Below, piece after piece: positions 50,656-59,009 of a stretch of 64,000 bases of DNA. Position 1 is the first letter of the stretch. Every line of letters begins with the position of its first letter. The DNA comes from Paenibacillus andongensis (GTDB lineage Bacteria > Bacillota > Bacilli > Paenibacillales > NBRC-103111): contig NZ_CP104467.1 of the NCBI RefSeq assembly GCF_025369935.1, positions 6,951,001 to 7,015,000 of the forward strand, given 5' to 3'. The position numbers and the translations under genes were made by a program. The notes under the pieces were generated by a model. The model was not told the origin of the DNA, did not search any database, and saw only the letters and a program-made list of their open reading frames with translations.

Positions 50656-51275
50656 TCAAAGATCAATTTGATCAAGTGGACTCTTAATACGTCCGACATC
50701 TTTTACACTACATGAGTATACCGTTCGGTTGTCCGAGTACTTTGATGACCGAGCAATTCCTGGATATACCGAATATCAATGCCTCCCTCTAATAAATGAG
50801 TGGCAAAGGAATGACGCAACGAATGTACACTTACCTTCTTCCTTACACCTGACGAAACTAAAGCTTGTTCAAAATTTTTTTGTACGGAACGTTCCGTCAA
50901 ATGGCGTCCCTCCGTCTGTCCGGGGAACAGCCATACTTCCGGTTTTTCTTGTTGGGAGTACTGTTGAACGATTTCAAAAGCAGTATCGGACAATCATTTT
51001 TCAATCTCCTTTCCTGATCAGAATTCCATTGAGGTACTAAGAAAAGTGAATCCGAAGTACTTTCTTTTTGAGAATTGTGCCATATTTGAAGTAAATAACA
51101 CTCCTCAAGCAATTGAGATTCTATATAAAATTTGCAGTTCTTAAAAACGTTCAGTAGTTGCCTTATCACTTCTATTGTGTAAGGAACAGACCAAACAGAA
51201 TCTTTAGGAATCCATTTTCTCCAAAAACTTAACAGCCAATTTCTTTTCATTACGCTTTGATAACGATATCTCCAT
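50656..51275 (-). pseudogene. Degraded tyrosine recombinase (integron-type integrase relic)
   Basis: From ATG 51275 (AAGGTG seven bases upstream) the frame reads EISLSKRNEKKLAVKF, then shifts to KWIPKDSVWSVPYTIEVIRQ and LLNVFKNCKFYIESQLLEEC, both like the N-terminus of integrases with an extra leading domain. The core-binding domain and catalytic Arg box I are missing. The frame changes again near 50993 to the catalytic C-terminus: WLFPGQTEGRHLTERSVQKN, HSLRHSFATHLLEGG (HxxR), ELLGHQS (His) and TTERYTHV (Tyr nucleophile). After a third shift at TAA 50703-50705 the IntI-like end KDVGRIKSPLDQIDL follows. Three frame breaks and the deletion show that it is inactive. Confidence 0.8.
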
Positions 51276-51473
51276 CTCATATCACCTTTTCATTTTATCA
51301 TTGGTAGAAAATATTGGAAATCGAAAAAGGAAGGTATACAAAGTCCATAAAGACTTTGCAACCTCCCCGATGCTTTCGGTACTTATTTATTTTTTGCAAT
51401 ATTCTATATTTTACCATTAAGGTTGCATAGCGTAAACGGAATTCCTCATGGAAACCTACAACCACCGCAAAAC

Positions 51474-51502
51474 AAAAAAATGCCCCCGATAACCGGGAGC
51501 AT
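51474..51502 (-). terminator. Terminator after thuA-like gene
   Basis: Minus strand TGCTCCCG-GTTAT-CGGGGGCA (one G-T pair) into TTTTTTT. Confidence 0.85.
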
Positions 51503-51518
51503 TCCTATCACATTACAC

Positions 51519-52256
51519 TTAAGCTTTGACTTTTGCTTTAATTTCTTCAAGCGGCTTGTGGTTACCGTATTTCGGGTACTCACGTGTAGATGGAGCCGCC
51601 CAGTGAACCGCATTGCTGATAACGCGGCGGATTTGTTCATTGTAGTACGTACGGTACGTCTCGTGTCCAGGACGGAAGTAGAAGATTTTCCCGTTGCCAC
51701 GGTTGAACGTGCAACCGCTGCGGAAAACTTCGCCGCCTTCGAACCAAGAAACCATGATTAGCTCGTCAGGCTGCGGGATATCGAAGTGCTCACCGTACAT
51801 TTCTTCTGCTTCAAGATCGATGTACTCGCCGATACCTTCAACGATTGGATGACCTGGAGCAACAACCCAAAGACGTTCCTTCTCATCCGCTTCACGCCAT
51901 TTGAGGTCACAAGATGTGCCCATCAGCTTTTTGAACACTTTGGAGAAATGTCCGGAATGAAGTACGATAAGCCCCATGCCTTGCCATACGCGCTTTTGAA
52001 CGCGGTCAACGATTTCATCTTGCACCTCGTCATGTGCCTTATGTCCCCACCAGATGAGGACATCTGTGTTATTCAAAACTTCTTCGGACAAACCGTGTTC
52101 AGCATCATCTAATGTCGCATAAGTGACATCAACTGCTCCGCTTAAACCTTCGCCAATCGCCGTATGGATACCATCTGGATACGCTGCGCGTACGACTTCG
52201 CTTTCTTTTTCATGACGGAACTCGTTCCAAACCGTTACTCTAAGCTTCTGACTCAT
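51519..52256 (-). CDS. ThuA-like family protein
   Basis: A 245-residue ThuA-type protein (glutamine-amidotransferase-like fold). It opens LRVTVWNEFRHEKESEVVRA; the family segments are DVLIWWGHKAHDEVQDEIVD, GMGLIVLHSGHFSKVF and FYFRPGHETYRTYYNEQIRR. ThuA was named for trehalose/maltitol/sucrose utilisation; the family is linked to reshaping of sugars and 3-keto-sugar metabolism. Divergent from an AraC-type sugar regulator 213 bases away, which likely controls it. Confidence 0.9.
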   Translation of the reverse strand: MSQKLRVTVWNEFRHEKESEVVRAAYPDGIHTAIGEGLSGAVDVTYATLDDAEHGLSEEVLNNTDVLIWWGHKAHDEVQDEIVDRVQKRVWQGMGLIVLHSGHFSKVFKKLMGTSCDLKWREADEKERLWVVAPGHPIVEGIGEYIDLEAEEMYGEHFDIPQPDELIMVSWFEGGEVFRSGCTFNRGNGKIFYFRPGHETYRTYYNEQIRRVISNAVHWAAPSTREYPKYGNHKPLEEIKAKVKA

Positions 52257-52469
52257 CTTCTTATTCCCTCCAAGGTAGCGTATTCATTCATACTTTTGAG
52301 TATAGTCACTCCCTCGCCGAAAATAAAGGCAAGATCCTGCCTAATTCTTATTCAATAGTGCCCTTCGCCTTCAAACAATGATATACTCAATACTGATAAA
52401 CCTTGCGTTTCGCCACTTTTTACGTATTCAAAAATGTCTTTCATAGTAGTGAGTGAGGTATACAAATAC

Positions 52470-53411
52470 ATGGACTCTATTCATAGCACTAGCACCTTTA
52501 CCGAGATTGTTAATGAGGAAGTCATTTACCAGAATCCCTTGCTCTTTTTGAAAATTTGGGAAATGAATTCTGACACCAAGCAGTTTGGGCCTCCAACTCC
52601 TTGGCGTTGGCATTCACATATGCAAGTTGAATTTCTTGTCGTCATAGAAGGGCAACTCGGCATCCAAACGAAGCACGACTATACGGTGATGGCACCTGGG
52701 GATGTCATGGTTTTGGGCTCGTCCCAGCCACATCGTACACATAAGTATTCGGCGGATGCCTTGCGACAGATCGTTTTTCAGATTGATCTTAAGCAGCATT
52801 TTGACCTCAGCACCATGCCCTACCTGCACTGTTTCTCGGAGCTGACTCATCCGCTTGAGCAATTTAATGAGCTTTTTCAAGGCAATGCAGCTGTTAAGCA
52901 AGAGGCTTACAACCTTATCATGCAGATTTACGAAGAATCGCAATCCCGCAGGATTGGGTACGAGTTGGCGATCAGTGCAGCGATTAAAAATCTCTTGCTT
53001 TTAATGCTGCGCAATGACAACCGAGATTTCTCGGCACTCGCCGAGGACTCCGGCATTTCACGCGTGCGTCCGGTACTAGACTATATCGACGAGCATCTGA
53101 GCGAACGGATTTCGGTTGAAGACATGTGCAGTGTGCTTAATTTAAGCTATCATTACTTTATTAAGTATTTCAAAAAGGTCATGGGGATATCCTTCGTCGA
53201 TTACGTTAATTACAAGCGGATCAAAAAAGCCGAGCGTCTCCTTCTCACAGGCGACCTCAGCATTATGGAAGTAAGCTTTGAAGTAGGCATACTGAATATG
53301 GCTCAGTTCTACAAGCTGTTTAAGCGGCATAACCAATGCTCGCCCAAAGAATTTAAACAACGCATGCGCAGTCAATCAGAATTGACGCCTCATCTTGCGC
53401 AAGCGGACTAG
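52470..53411 (+). CDS. AraC-family regulator with cupin sensor
   Basis: About 313 residues from ATG 52470 (GAGTGAGG 11 bases upstream); an in-frame ATG at 52434 has no ribosome site. A cupin N-terminus (WHSHMQVEFLVVIEGQLGIQ; MAPGDVMVLGSSQPHRTHK) is joined to two helix-turn-helix motifs (SVEDMCSVLNLSYHYFIKYF; IMEVSFEVGILNMAQFYKLF). It likely senses a carbohydrate and activates the divergent thuA-like gene. Confidence 0.9.
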   Translation: MDSIHSTSTFTEIVNEEVIYQNPLLFLKIWEMNSDTKQFGPPTPWRWHSHMQVEFLVVIEGQLGIQTKHDYTVMAPGDVMVLGSSQPHRTHKYSADALRQIVFQIDLKQHFDLSTMPYLHCFSELTHPLEQFNELFQGNAAVKQEAYNLIMQIYEESQSRRIGYELAISAAIKNLLLLMLRNDNRDFSALAEDSGISRVRPVLDYIDEHLSERISVEDMCSVLNLSYHYFIKYFKKVMGISFVDYVNYKRIKKAERLLLTGDLSIMEVSFEVGILNMAQFYKLFKRHNQCSPKEFKQRMRSQSELTPHLAQAD

Positions 53412-53420
53412 CCACTTATA

Positions 53421-53452
53421 GCCTCCACGGGAGAACCCGTAGGAGGCTTTGT
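53421..53452. terminator. Hairpin between convergent genes
   Basis: GCCTCC-ACGGG and CCCGT-AGGAGGC form a stem with a short loop, followed by TTTGTTAT. Between the AraC gene and the radical SAM gene. Confidence 0.65.
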
Positions 53453-53460
53453 TATATCCA

Positions 53461-54279
53461 TCAAGGCAGGAAGCCTTGTTGACTGACAAACACACGCTCC
53501 TGCGGGAAATGCCGCAGGAGCTGTTCACGCACGCGCTCGTACGCATCCCGACTGTACCAGTCTGGGAGCTCCAGCGCGTCATAGATAGCGCGCACGCCGA
53601 TGCGTTCCGTGCGCTTGCCCCCACTGCCATCGCCCATGAAGTAATCGTCGATGCACACCCGACCCACGATGCCCGCGAGCAGCTCGGCGAAATGCTCCGA
53701 GCTCGGCAGCGCTGGCGCTATCGTGGCCTGCACGGGAATGCCGCGAGCTGCGAGCTCGCGCAGGGCTTGAAGCCGCGCCGGAATCGGCGGCGCGGACGGC
53801 GTGAACGCTCGGCGTATATCCTCGCGGTCGGTCTCGACCGTCATGCTGACTCTTACGCGTTCGCCGAGCAGCTTTAAAAGGTCCGCATCCCGTGTCACGA
53901 GCGGGCTGCGGGTTTGAACGAACAAGAAGTCCGGCGGATTCGCGGACATCACCTCAAGGAGCGAACGGGTGATTCGCTCCTGATGTTCGATCGGCTGGTA
54001 GGGATCCGTGGCCGATGACATGAAGATCCTTACCGGCCCTTTGCTCTTCGCTTTGGCCAGCTCCTTCGCTAGAAGCGCGGCCGCATTTTCTTTTACATCG
54101 ACCCATTCGCCCCATGCATCGCTGCGGAATAGTGCGACCGGCATCTGCCTCACGTAGCAGTAGGAACAGGCGAAGGAGCAGCCGGTGTAAGGATTTAGCG
54201 TGTGCGTATATCCCTTAAGAAAACCGCTCGCTTTGGTGAGCAGCTGCTTCGCCATCTTCCGGTTTACGTCAATCTTCAA
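53461..54279 (-). CDS. SPL-family radical SAM protein
   Basis: A 272-residue protein. The iron-sulfur cluster motif is CSFACSYCY (CxxxCxxC) at about residues 34-42, behind NPYTGCS. Further on are IFMSSATDPYQPIEHQERIT and VSMTVETDREDIRRAFTPSA, which identify the spore-photoproduct-lyase-like SPL family (Rv2578c-type). It uses S-adenosylmethionine radicals; the substrate of this branch is unknown. Much of the gene (53500-53850) is GC-rich. Its neighbour genes are DNA-alkylation repair. Confidence 0.88.
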   Translation of the reverse strand: MKIDVNRKMAKQLLTKASGFLKGYTHTLNPYTGCSFACSYCYVRQMPVALFRSDAWGEWVDVKENAAALLAKELAKAKSKGPVRIFMSSATDPYQPIEHQERITRSLLEVMSANPPDFLFVQTRSPLVTRDADLLKLLGERVRVSMTVETDREDIRRAFTPSAPPIPARLQALRELAARGIPVQATIAPALPSSEHFAELLAGIVGRVCIDDYFMGDGSGGKRTERIGVRAIYDALELPDWYSRDAYERVREQLLRHFPQERVFVSQQGFLP

Positions 54280-54466
54280 AGACTCACCTCCACTTTTCCC
54301 AGTCGAAATCTTCTCCTTCGATTGATGTCCACCCGTGGTGAGGAGGCATCATGAATGTATCGGCGTTGGATAAACTCCAATAGAATCGGTTATCCACTGG
54401 CCAGAATTAAAAAGTACTGTAGAAAATCCAATGGATTAGGGTTAATGCACCCATATCCGCTCACAA

Positions 54467-55015
54467 TCACAATCCTGCTCGCTCCAACAACAGCAGCTTC
54501 TCCTTATTCCGAAGTCCGCCGCGGTAGCCAGTCAGTGACCCATCCTTCCCCACTACACGATGACATGGCACCACGATAAGCACCGGGTTAGCTCCAATGG
54601 CAGTGCCTACAGCCCTAACTGCACTGATTTTATCCAGCTCCTGGGCTACCTGTGAATAACTAAACGTTTCCCCATGTGGGATCTCATGAAGCACATGCCA
54701 CACCGACTGCTGAAAAGTAGTACCACGCAGATCCAATGGTAATGTAAATGTCGTGCGTAGTCCTTTCAAGTACTCCTCTAATTGAAGGATATATGGCTGC
54801 AGCTTCTCTGTATCCTCTACCCAGTTAGGCTCAGGCAGCTGCGCACGTGCCCATTTCGCTAATTCCAACCACGCACCCTCATCTACACCAGGGGCAGGAT
54901 CTGCCTCATGAAATTGCAAATAGCAAAGTCCCTCATCCGTTGCCGCCATCAAAAAGTTATTCTCCAATAAGTGAACGACTCCCCAGTAGATGGACTTGGT
55001 TGGTTTAGTTTGCAT
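54467..55015 (-). CDS. ogt: Methylated-DNA-cysteine methyltransferase (Ogt)
   Basis: A 182-residue suicide repair enzyme. Active-site VPCHRVVG with the acceptor Cys at about residue 150, preceded by the DNA-binding helix (FSYSQVAQELDKISAVRAVG) that intercalates beside O6-methylguanine. The N-terminal domain begins YWGVVHLLENNFLMAATDEG. It transfers the methyl group irreversibly to itself. Downstream of adaA by 23 bases, so likely cotranscribed and induced with it. Confidence 0.93.
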   Translation of the reverse strand: MQTKPTKSIYWGVVHLLENNFLMAATDEGLCYLQFHEADPAPGVDEGAWLELAKWARAQLPEPNWVEDTEKLQPYILQLEEYLKGLRTTFTLPLDLRGTTFQQSVWHVLHEIPHGETFSYSQVAQELDKISAVRAVGTAIGANPVLIVVPCHRVVGKDGSLTGYRGGLRNKEKLLLLERAGL

Positions 55016-55038
55016 CTTCGAACCCTCCTCGGTTATGT

Positions 55039-55581
55039 TTAAATTGGTTTTATTTGACGGAATTCCGATGGCGAAAAACCGGTCTTTTTTTGAAATATTG
55101 TGGCAAAATGTGCCGCATTCGGAATCCCCACTTGAACACCAATCGCATTCACAGGAGCACTCGTCTCTAGAAGCAGTCGTTTGGCCGCTTCGATGCGTAC
55201 TTGTTGAAGATAAATTAGAGGCGTGACGCCTTGTACGCGTTTGAAAGTCCTTTGCAGATGATAGACACTCGCATAAAAGTGATCTGCCAGGATAGTCAGC
55301 GTCATAGGCTCGGCATAATGCTCTTCAATGTGAGCCGCCATAAGCGATACCCATTCTTCATCAGGCAGCCTCACGCCGTCTGGCCTGCACCTTTTGCAGG
55401 GTCGATAATTTTCCGAGAAAGCGGCTTGTCGGTTCCCAAAAATCCGTACATTCTCCCTTTTAGGCACCCTTGATTTGCAAGATGGCCTGCAGAAGATCCC
55501 AGTTGTCGTCACCGCATAATAAAACGTACCATCATAAGCCGCATCATTCGCAACAATCGCTTTCCAAAACCGTTCTTGCAT
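55039..55581 (-). CDS. adaA: AdaA-type methyl-sensing regulator
   Basis: A 180-residue fusion of an Ada metal-binding N-terminus and an AraC helix-turn-helix pair. The Zn ligands include FCRPSCKSR (about residues 30-38, with the methyl-accepting Cys) and RPCKRCRPD (about 60-68). The DNA-binding part has ILADHFYASVYHLQRTFKRV and VGIPNAAHFATIFQKKTGFS. A methyl phosphotriester on DNA would methylate it and turn it into an activator of ada/alk genes. Likely controls alkA (divergent) and ogt. Confidence 0.93.
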   Translation of the reverse strand: MQERFWKAIVANDAAYDGTFYYAVTTTGIFCRPSCKSRVPKRENVRIFGNRQAAFSENYRPCKRCRPDGVRLPDEEWVSLMAAHIEEHYAEPMTLTILADHFYASVYHLQRTFKRVQGVTPLIYLQQVRIEAAKRLLLETSAPVNAIGVQVGIPNAAHFATIFQKKTGFSPSEFRQIKPI

Positions 55582-55736
55582 GACTACCGCTCCTCTCAGC
55601 TCGATTTCCCTACTAGCTCAGTATACCCAAACTATGCTGCTCTTGTAAGGGAAGGAAGATGAGAAAGCAAGATTACGAAAGCCGCTTTCAGCGATAATAG
55701 AGGAAGAAACTTTATCAGATAAGAGGAGAACTTAAC

Positions 55737-56687
55737 ATGCCACATCTTCAATCCTTTGACCCTTCTATCCTAAAATGGTGCGAGCAGACGAGCTCCCTTA
55801 CACTGCCGCTTCCGGATCCTTTTCGATATGAGCAAAATCTCGATTACTTATCCCGATCCATCAATGAGTGCCTATTCCATGTGGATAACTTAACTATTTA
55901 CAAGCTGCTTCCGGTTGGGGATAACCATGTACTTTACGCTGTCAACAGTGAGGATAATTCCCGGCTGTGCATTCAACTGCTCCATACTACCGACGGTACC
56001 CTCACCCCCGACATTCGTGAAGAGGTGGCTCGTTATGTGTGGGAGTGGTTTGACCTCGGCACCGACCTTACGCCGTTCTACGAGTTGGCCAAGGGTGATC
56101 CTCTGCTGAAGCAAGTCACACAAGACTTTTATGGGCTGCGCGTGATGGGGATTCCGGATCTATTCGAAGCGATGAGCTGGGGCATTATCGGACAGCAAAT
56201 CAACCTAACTTTTGCCTATACGCTCAAAAGACGACTTGTTGAAACCTTCGGCACGCGGCTAGACTGGGAAGGACGAACGTATTGGGCTTTCCCTTCACCA
56301 GAGCGAATCGCCGAGCTCACGCCTGATGCTTTGACTGCCTTACAGTTCACGGGTAAAAAGGCTGAATACTTAATTGGCGTCGCCAAGTTGATGGCGGAGG
56401 GGCTGCTTGTTAAAGAGGAGCTGCTTAAGCGGAACAATTTTGCAGAAATGGAGAAAGAGCTGTTAAGTATTCGCGGCATCGGTCCTTGGACGGCCAATTA
56501 TGTGCTGATGCGCTGTTTGCGGAACCCCGCTGCTTTCCCTCTTGCCGACGTGGGCTTGCACAATGCTTTGAAGCATGTTCTTGGCTTAGAGCAGAAACCG
56601 ACTATTCCCCATATTCGACAGCTTGCTGAAGGATGGCATGGATGGGAAGCTTATGCGACATTTTATTTATGGCGTGTATTATACTAG
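55737..56687 (+). CDS. alkA: DNA-3-methyladenine glycosylase II (AlkA)
   Basis: A 316-residue glycosylase. The helix-hairpin-helix is LLSIRGIGPWTANYVLMRCL at about residues 240-260, and the catalytic Asp is in FPLADVGLHNA. An N-terminal beta domain occupies about 1-120. It removes alkylated purines from DNA. Divergent from adaA with 155 bases between them, containing GGAAGAAAC-type purine stretches but no Ada box I can prove. Together with adaA and ogt this is an adaptive-response cluster. Confidence 0.92.
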   Translation: MPHLQSFDPSILKWCEQTSSLTLPLPDPFRYEQNLDYLSRSINECLFHVDNLTIYKLLPVGDNHVLYAVNSEDNSRLCIQLLHTTDGTLTPDIREEVARYVWEWFDLGTDLTPFYELAKGDPLLKQVTQDFYGLRVMGIPDLFEAMSWGIIGQQINLTFAYTLKRRLVETFGTRLDWEGRTYWAFPSPERIAELTPDALTALQFTGKKAEYLIGVAKLMAEGLLVKEELLKRNNFAEMEKELLSIRGIGPWTANYVLMRCLRNPAAFPLADVGLHNALKHVLGLEQKPTIPHIRQLAEGWHGWEAYATFYLWRVLY

Positions 56688-56765
56688 CCGAAATGATGGG
56701 ATTACTTGAGTGTACCCTATGGATACCTAGACTAAGGTCCTGAACACAACTTGACTTTCTGACGG

Positions 56766-56794
56766 TTCATAGCTTTACTTGAAACAGGTATAAT
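56766..56794 (+). promoter_or_regulatory. Promoter for the DedA gene
   Basis: TTCATA (56766-56771), 17 bases, then a perfect TATAAT (56789-56794), 96 bases before the dedA ATG. Confidence 0.55.
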
Positions 56795-56890
56795 GTTATG
56801 GAAGATGGTTCATTTCTGCGCAAATAAGAGATATTCATGCAAATTTCTGCAGCAAATATTACTTTTTTTGTTACAAGGAGAGCATAAGTC

Positions 56891-57514
56891 ATGAAGTTTA
56901 TGGGACTAATTGAACAATTATTTGCACAATATGGCTATTGGGTATTGTTAATCGGTCTGCCACTGGACGCTATTGCGCTTCCGATTCCTCCGGGAAATAC
57001 GACGATGACGTATACGGGATTTTTAGCTTATAAAGGGGTACTTAATTGGTTCTTAGCCATGGCTGCGGCCTGGGTAGGTTCTATAATCGGCATGACGATT
57101 ACCTATTGGATCGGATACAGACTGGGAACGCCTCTCATCGAACGATATGGAAAACTGCTGTTTTTGAAGCCCGCACATCTGGATAAATCTAGAGAATATT
57201 ACGCGAAGTACGGAAACAAATTGCTGCTTTTCAGTTATTTCATACCGGGAATCAGACAGTTTATCTTTTATTTTGTAGGCATCATTCGCGTTCCTTACCA
57301 AATTTTCGCTTTATTTGCCTTCACGGGCTCAGCTTTATGGGTGGTTGTATTTTTCGGAATTGGTTACCTTTTCGGTGATCAGTGGCTCATCATTTTTATG
57401 TGGGTTGAAAAGTTTTTAGTGTACACTTTGATTGGGTTGTGTGTTGCAGTGGCTATTTTACTACTTATAAAATGGCGTCACCGTTTAAAAACGGGGCTGC
57501 AAAAGCCTCAATAA
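56891..57514 (+). CDS. DedA/VTT-family membrane protein
   Basis: A 207-residue protein with about five membrane segments. DedA signatures: LPIPPGNTTMTYTGFLAYKG (re-entrant loop 1), AAWVGSIIGMTITYWIGYRL, FSYFIPGIRQFIFYFVGIIR (with the essential Arg) and FTGSALWVVVFFGIGYLFGD. DedA proteins are proposed lipid scramblases or undecaprenyl/phosphatidylethanolamine flippases. The glutamate of the usual E-x-P loop is replaced by D-A-I-A-L-P here. ATG 56891 follows AAGGAGAG. Confidence 0.88.
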   Translation: MKFMGLIEQLFAQYGYWVLLIGLPLDAIALPIPPGNTTMTYTGFLAYKGVLNWFLAMAAAWVGSIIGMTITYWIGYRLGTPLIERYGKLLFLKPAHLDKSREYYAKYGNKLLLFSYFIPGIRQFIFYFVGIIRVPYQIFALFAFTGSALWVVVFFGIGYLFGDQWLIIFMWVEKFLVYTLIGLCVAVAILLLIKWRHRLKTGLQKPQ

Positions 57515-57544
57515 AGCAGCTGCCTAAACCCCTTTATATACGAA

Positions 57545-57590
57545 AAAGGTTGCCCCTTCGGTCTTAGTTAGATCCAAGGAGGCAACCTTT
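57545..57590. terminator. Terminator between dedA and the MFS gene
   Basis: AAAGGTTGCC...GGCAACCTTT perfect 10-bp stem with an inner pairing, T-rich on both sides. Convergent genes. Confidence 0.8.
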
Positions 57591-57602
57591 ATTTGATTTT
57601 TA

Positions 57603-58823
57603 TTATGCTTTTTTTCGGGTGAGTAAAATAAAACATAGGATCGCTCCTATTTCCATCACGGCTATGATGATGCCTAACGGAACCGCGGTTTGGCTGCCGC
57701 CAATACCGACCAACGGAGCAACTAGACCTCCTATGATAAAAGAAAGCAAACCTAACAATGCTGCGGCGCTGCCTGCTGTTTTCCCTTGATTTTGAAGAGC
57801 TAGGGAGGAAGTTGCTACAGAGACAGGTCCTACGCTAGAAACGATAAAGAAAAAAGCCGCCAAAACCGCATATAACCCTGCCCCGATAAGGGTAGAAATG
57901 AACAGTAACAAGCCGCCGAAAGCGGCAATGGCTAACCCACCAGCTAGCAATCGATGATTGCTTACTTTACCTGCCAGCTTACCTGTAATTTGACCGGCTA
58001 TGATAACACCCATACCGTTAATCGCGAAGCACAGACTGAATATTTGTGGGGAAACGCCGAAAATATCCTGCAGCACGAACGGGGAACCCGATATGTAGGC
58101 GAACATGCCAGCAAAAACGAGCCCTTGCGTTAACGCGTAGCCCATGAACATACGGTCTGTGAGCAGGCCGCCGAACGTTCGAAGCGTATTCGTGAGTCCT
58201 CCTTTGGAACGACGCTCTGGCGGGTGTGTTTCCTTCAAGCTGAGCACAGTAGCGAAGAGCATAACCACACCGATCAGGCTCAGAACAAGGAATACGCCAC
58301 GCCACGAGGTGAAGTGCAAAATTTGTCCACCAACGATGGGAGCAAGTATAGGGGCTGCCCCATTGACCAGCATTAAAAGTGCAAAAAATTTCGTCAGCTC
58401 CACACCTTCATACATATCACGAACAATCGCACGGGAGATGACGATGCCAGCTGCGCCAGCCATGCCTTGAACGAAACGCAGACCCAGAAATACCCAGATC
58501 GTAGGCGAGAACATGCATAGGACCGAGGAAATCGCATAAATAACGAGTCCGATCAGCAGTGGCATTCGCCTTCCGCGCACATCACTCACCGAACCGGCGA
58601 TGAGCTGACCGATTGATAAGCCGAGCATGCAGGCGGTTAAACTCATTTGTGCCAACGAGGTAGTCGTATGAAGATCATTCGCGAGCACAGGCAGCGCGGG
58701 TAAGTACATATCGAGCGAGAGTGGGCCGAAAGAAGCCAGTGAACCGAGCACGAGCACGATCCATAAACGGTTTGAACGACTTACCGATAGTCTCGCTTGG
58801 GAAGCAACAGGATTGGACATCAC
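57603..58823 (-). CDS. Bcr/CflA-type MFS drug efflux protein
   Basis: A 406-residue transporter with 12 membrane segments. Bcr/CflA signatures: LASFGPLSLDMYLPALPVLA in helix 1, VSDVRGRRMPLLIGLVIYAI (motif A) and LRFVQGMAGAAGIVISRAIV in helix 4. Exports drugs or metabolites with a proton gradient. A weak start context: ATG 58823, with GTGATACG upstream. Confidence 0.92.
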   Translation of the reverse strand: MMSNPVASQARLSVSRSNRLWIVLVLGSLASFGPLSLDMYLPALPVLANDLHTTTSLAQMSLTACMLGLSIGQLIAGSVSDVRGRRMPLLIGLVIYAISSVLCMFSPTIWVFLGLRFVQGMAGAAGIVISRAIVRDMYEGVELTKFFALLMLVNGAAPILAPIVGGQILHFTSWRGVFLVLSLIGVVMLFATVLSLKETHPPERRSKGGLTNTLRTFGGLLTDRMFMGYALTQGLVFAGMFAYISGSPFVLQDIFGVSPQIFSLCFAINGMGVIIAGQITGKLAGKVSNHRLLAGGLAIAAFGGLLLFISTLIGAGLYAVLAAFFFIVSSVGPVSVATSSLALQNQGKTAGSAAALLGLLSFIIGGLVAPLVGIGGSQTAVPLGIIIAVMEIGAILCFILLTRKKA

Positions 58824-59009
58824 GTATCACAAACTTTCATTCGTAGTAAATTTACGCTACCATCGAGATTTGATTTTGTCTAGTAGGTAACTTTTACAAT
58901 GCTCTTTTTAACCGCGAAATAACGCCTACTTGTTCCTCTTCCTCCAGATTTCGGATGTTTTCGTCCAAATAACGAATCGACGTTCCTCTAGAAATCTAGG
59001 TTACCAATG

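Larger units (their letters stand above)
43890..51275 (-). mobile_element. Integron-like gene-cassette array (eight cassettes plus relic integrase)
   Basis: Eight minus-strand cassettes, each one or two genes plus a structured element of 160-164 bp, are bounded by cores of the form nnnTAAC (cassette start) and GTTAnnn (start of the cassette's own element). The variable triplets match by reverse complement within every cassette: TTA/TAA, GTA/TAC, GGA/TCC, ATC/GAT, AGC/GCT, GGA/TCC, AGC/GCT, AGC/GCT from right to left. That is the mark of attC boxes cut within GTTRRRY. A degraded tyrosine recombinase lies at the right end, co-oriented with the cassettes. The cassettes are AT-rich and unlike the flanks. 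No other integrase is in the window. Confidence 0.85.

Noticed and set aside
50897..51280. A 127-residue frame as a separate gene
   Set aside because: Its middle matches the integrase N-terminal piece and its last part is antiframe to the catalytic domain; better explained as part of the broken recombinase.
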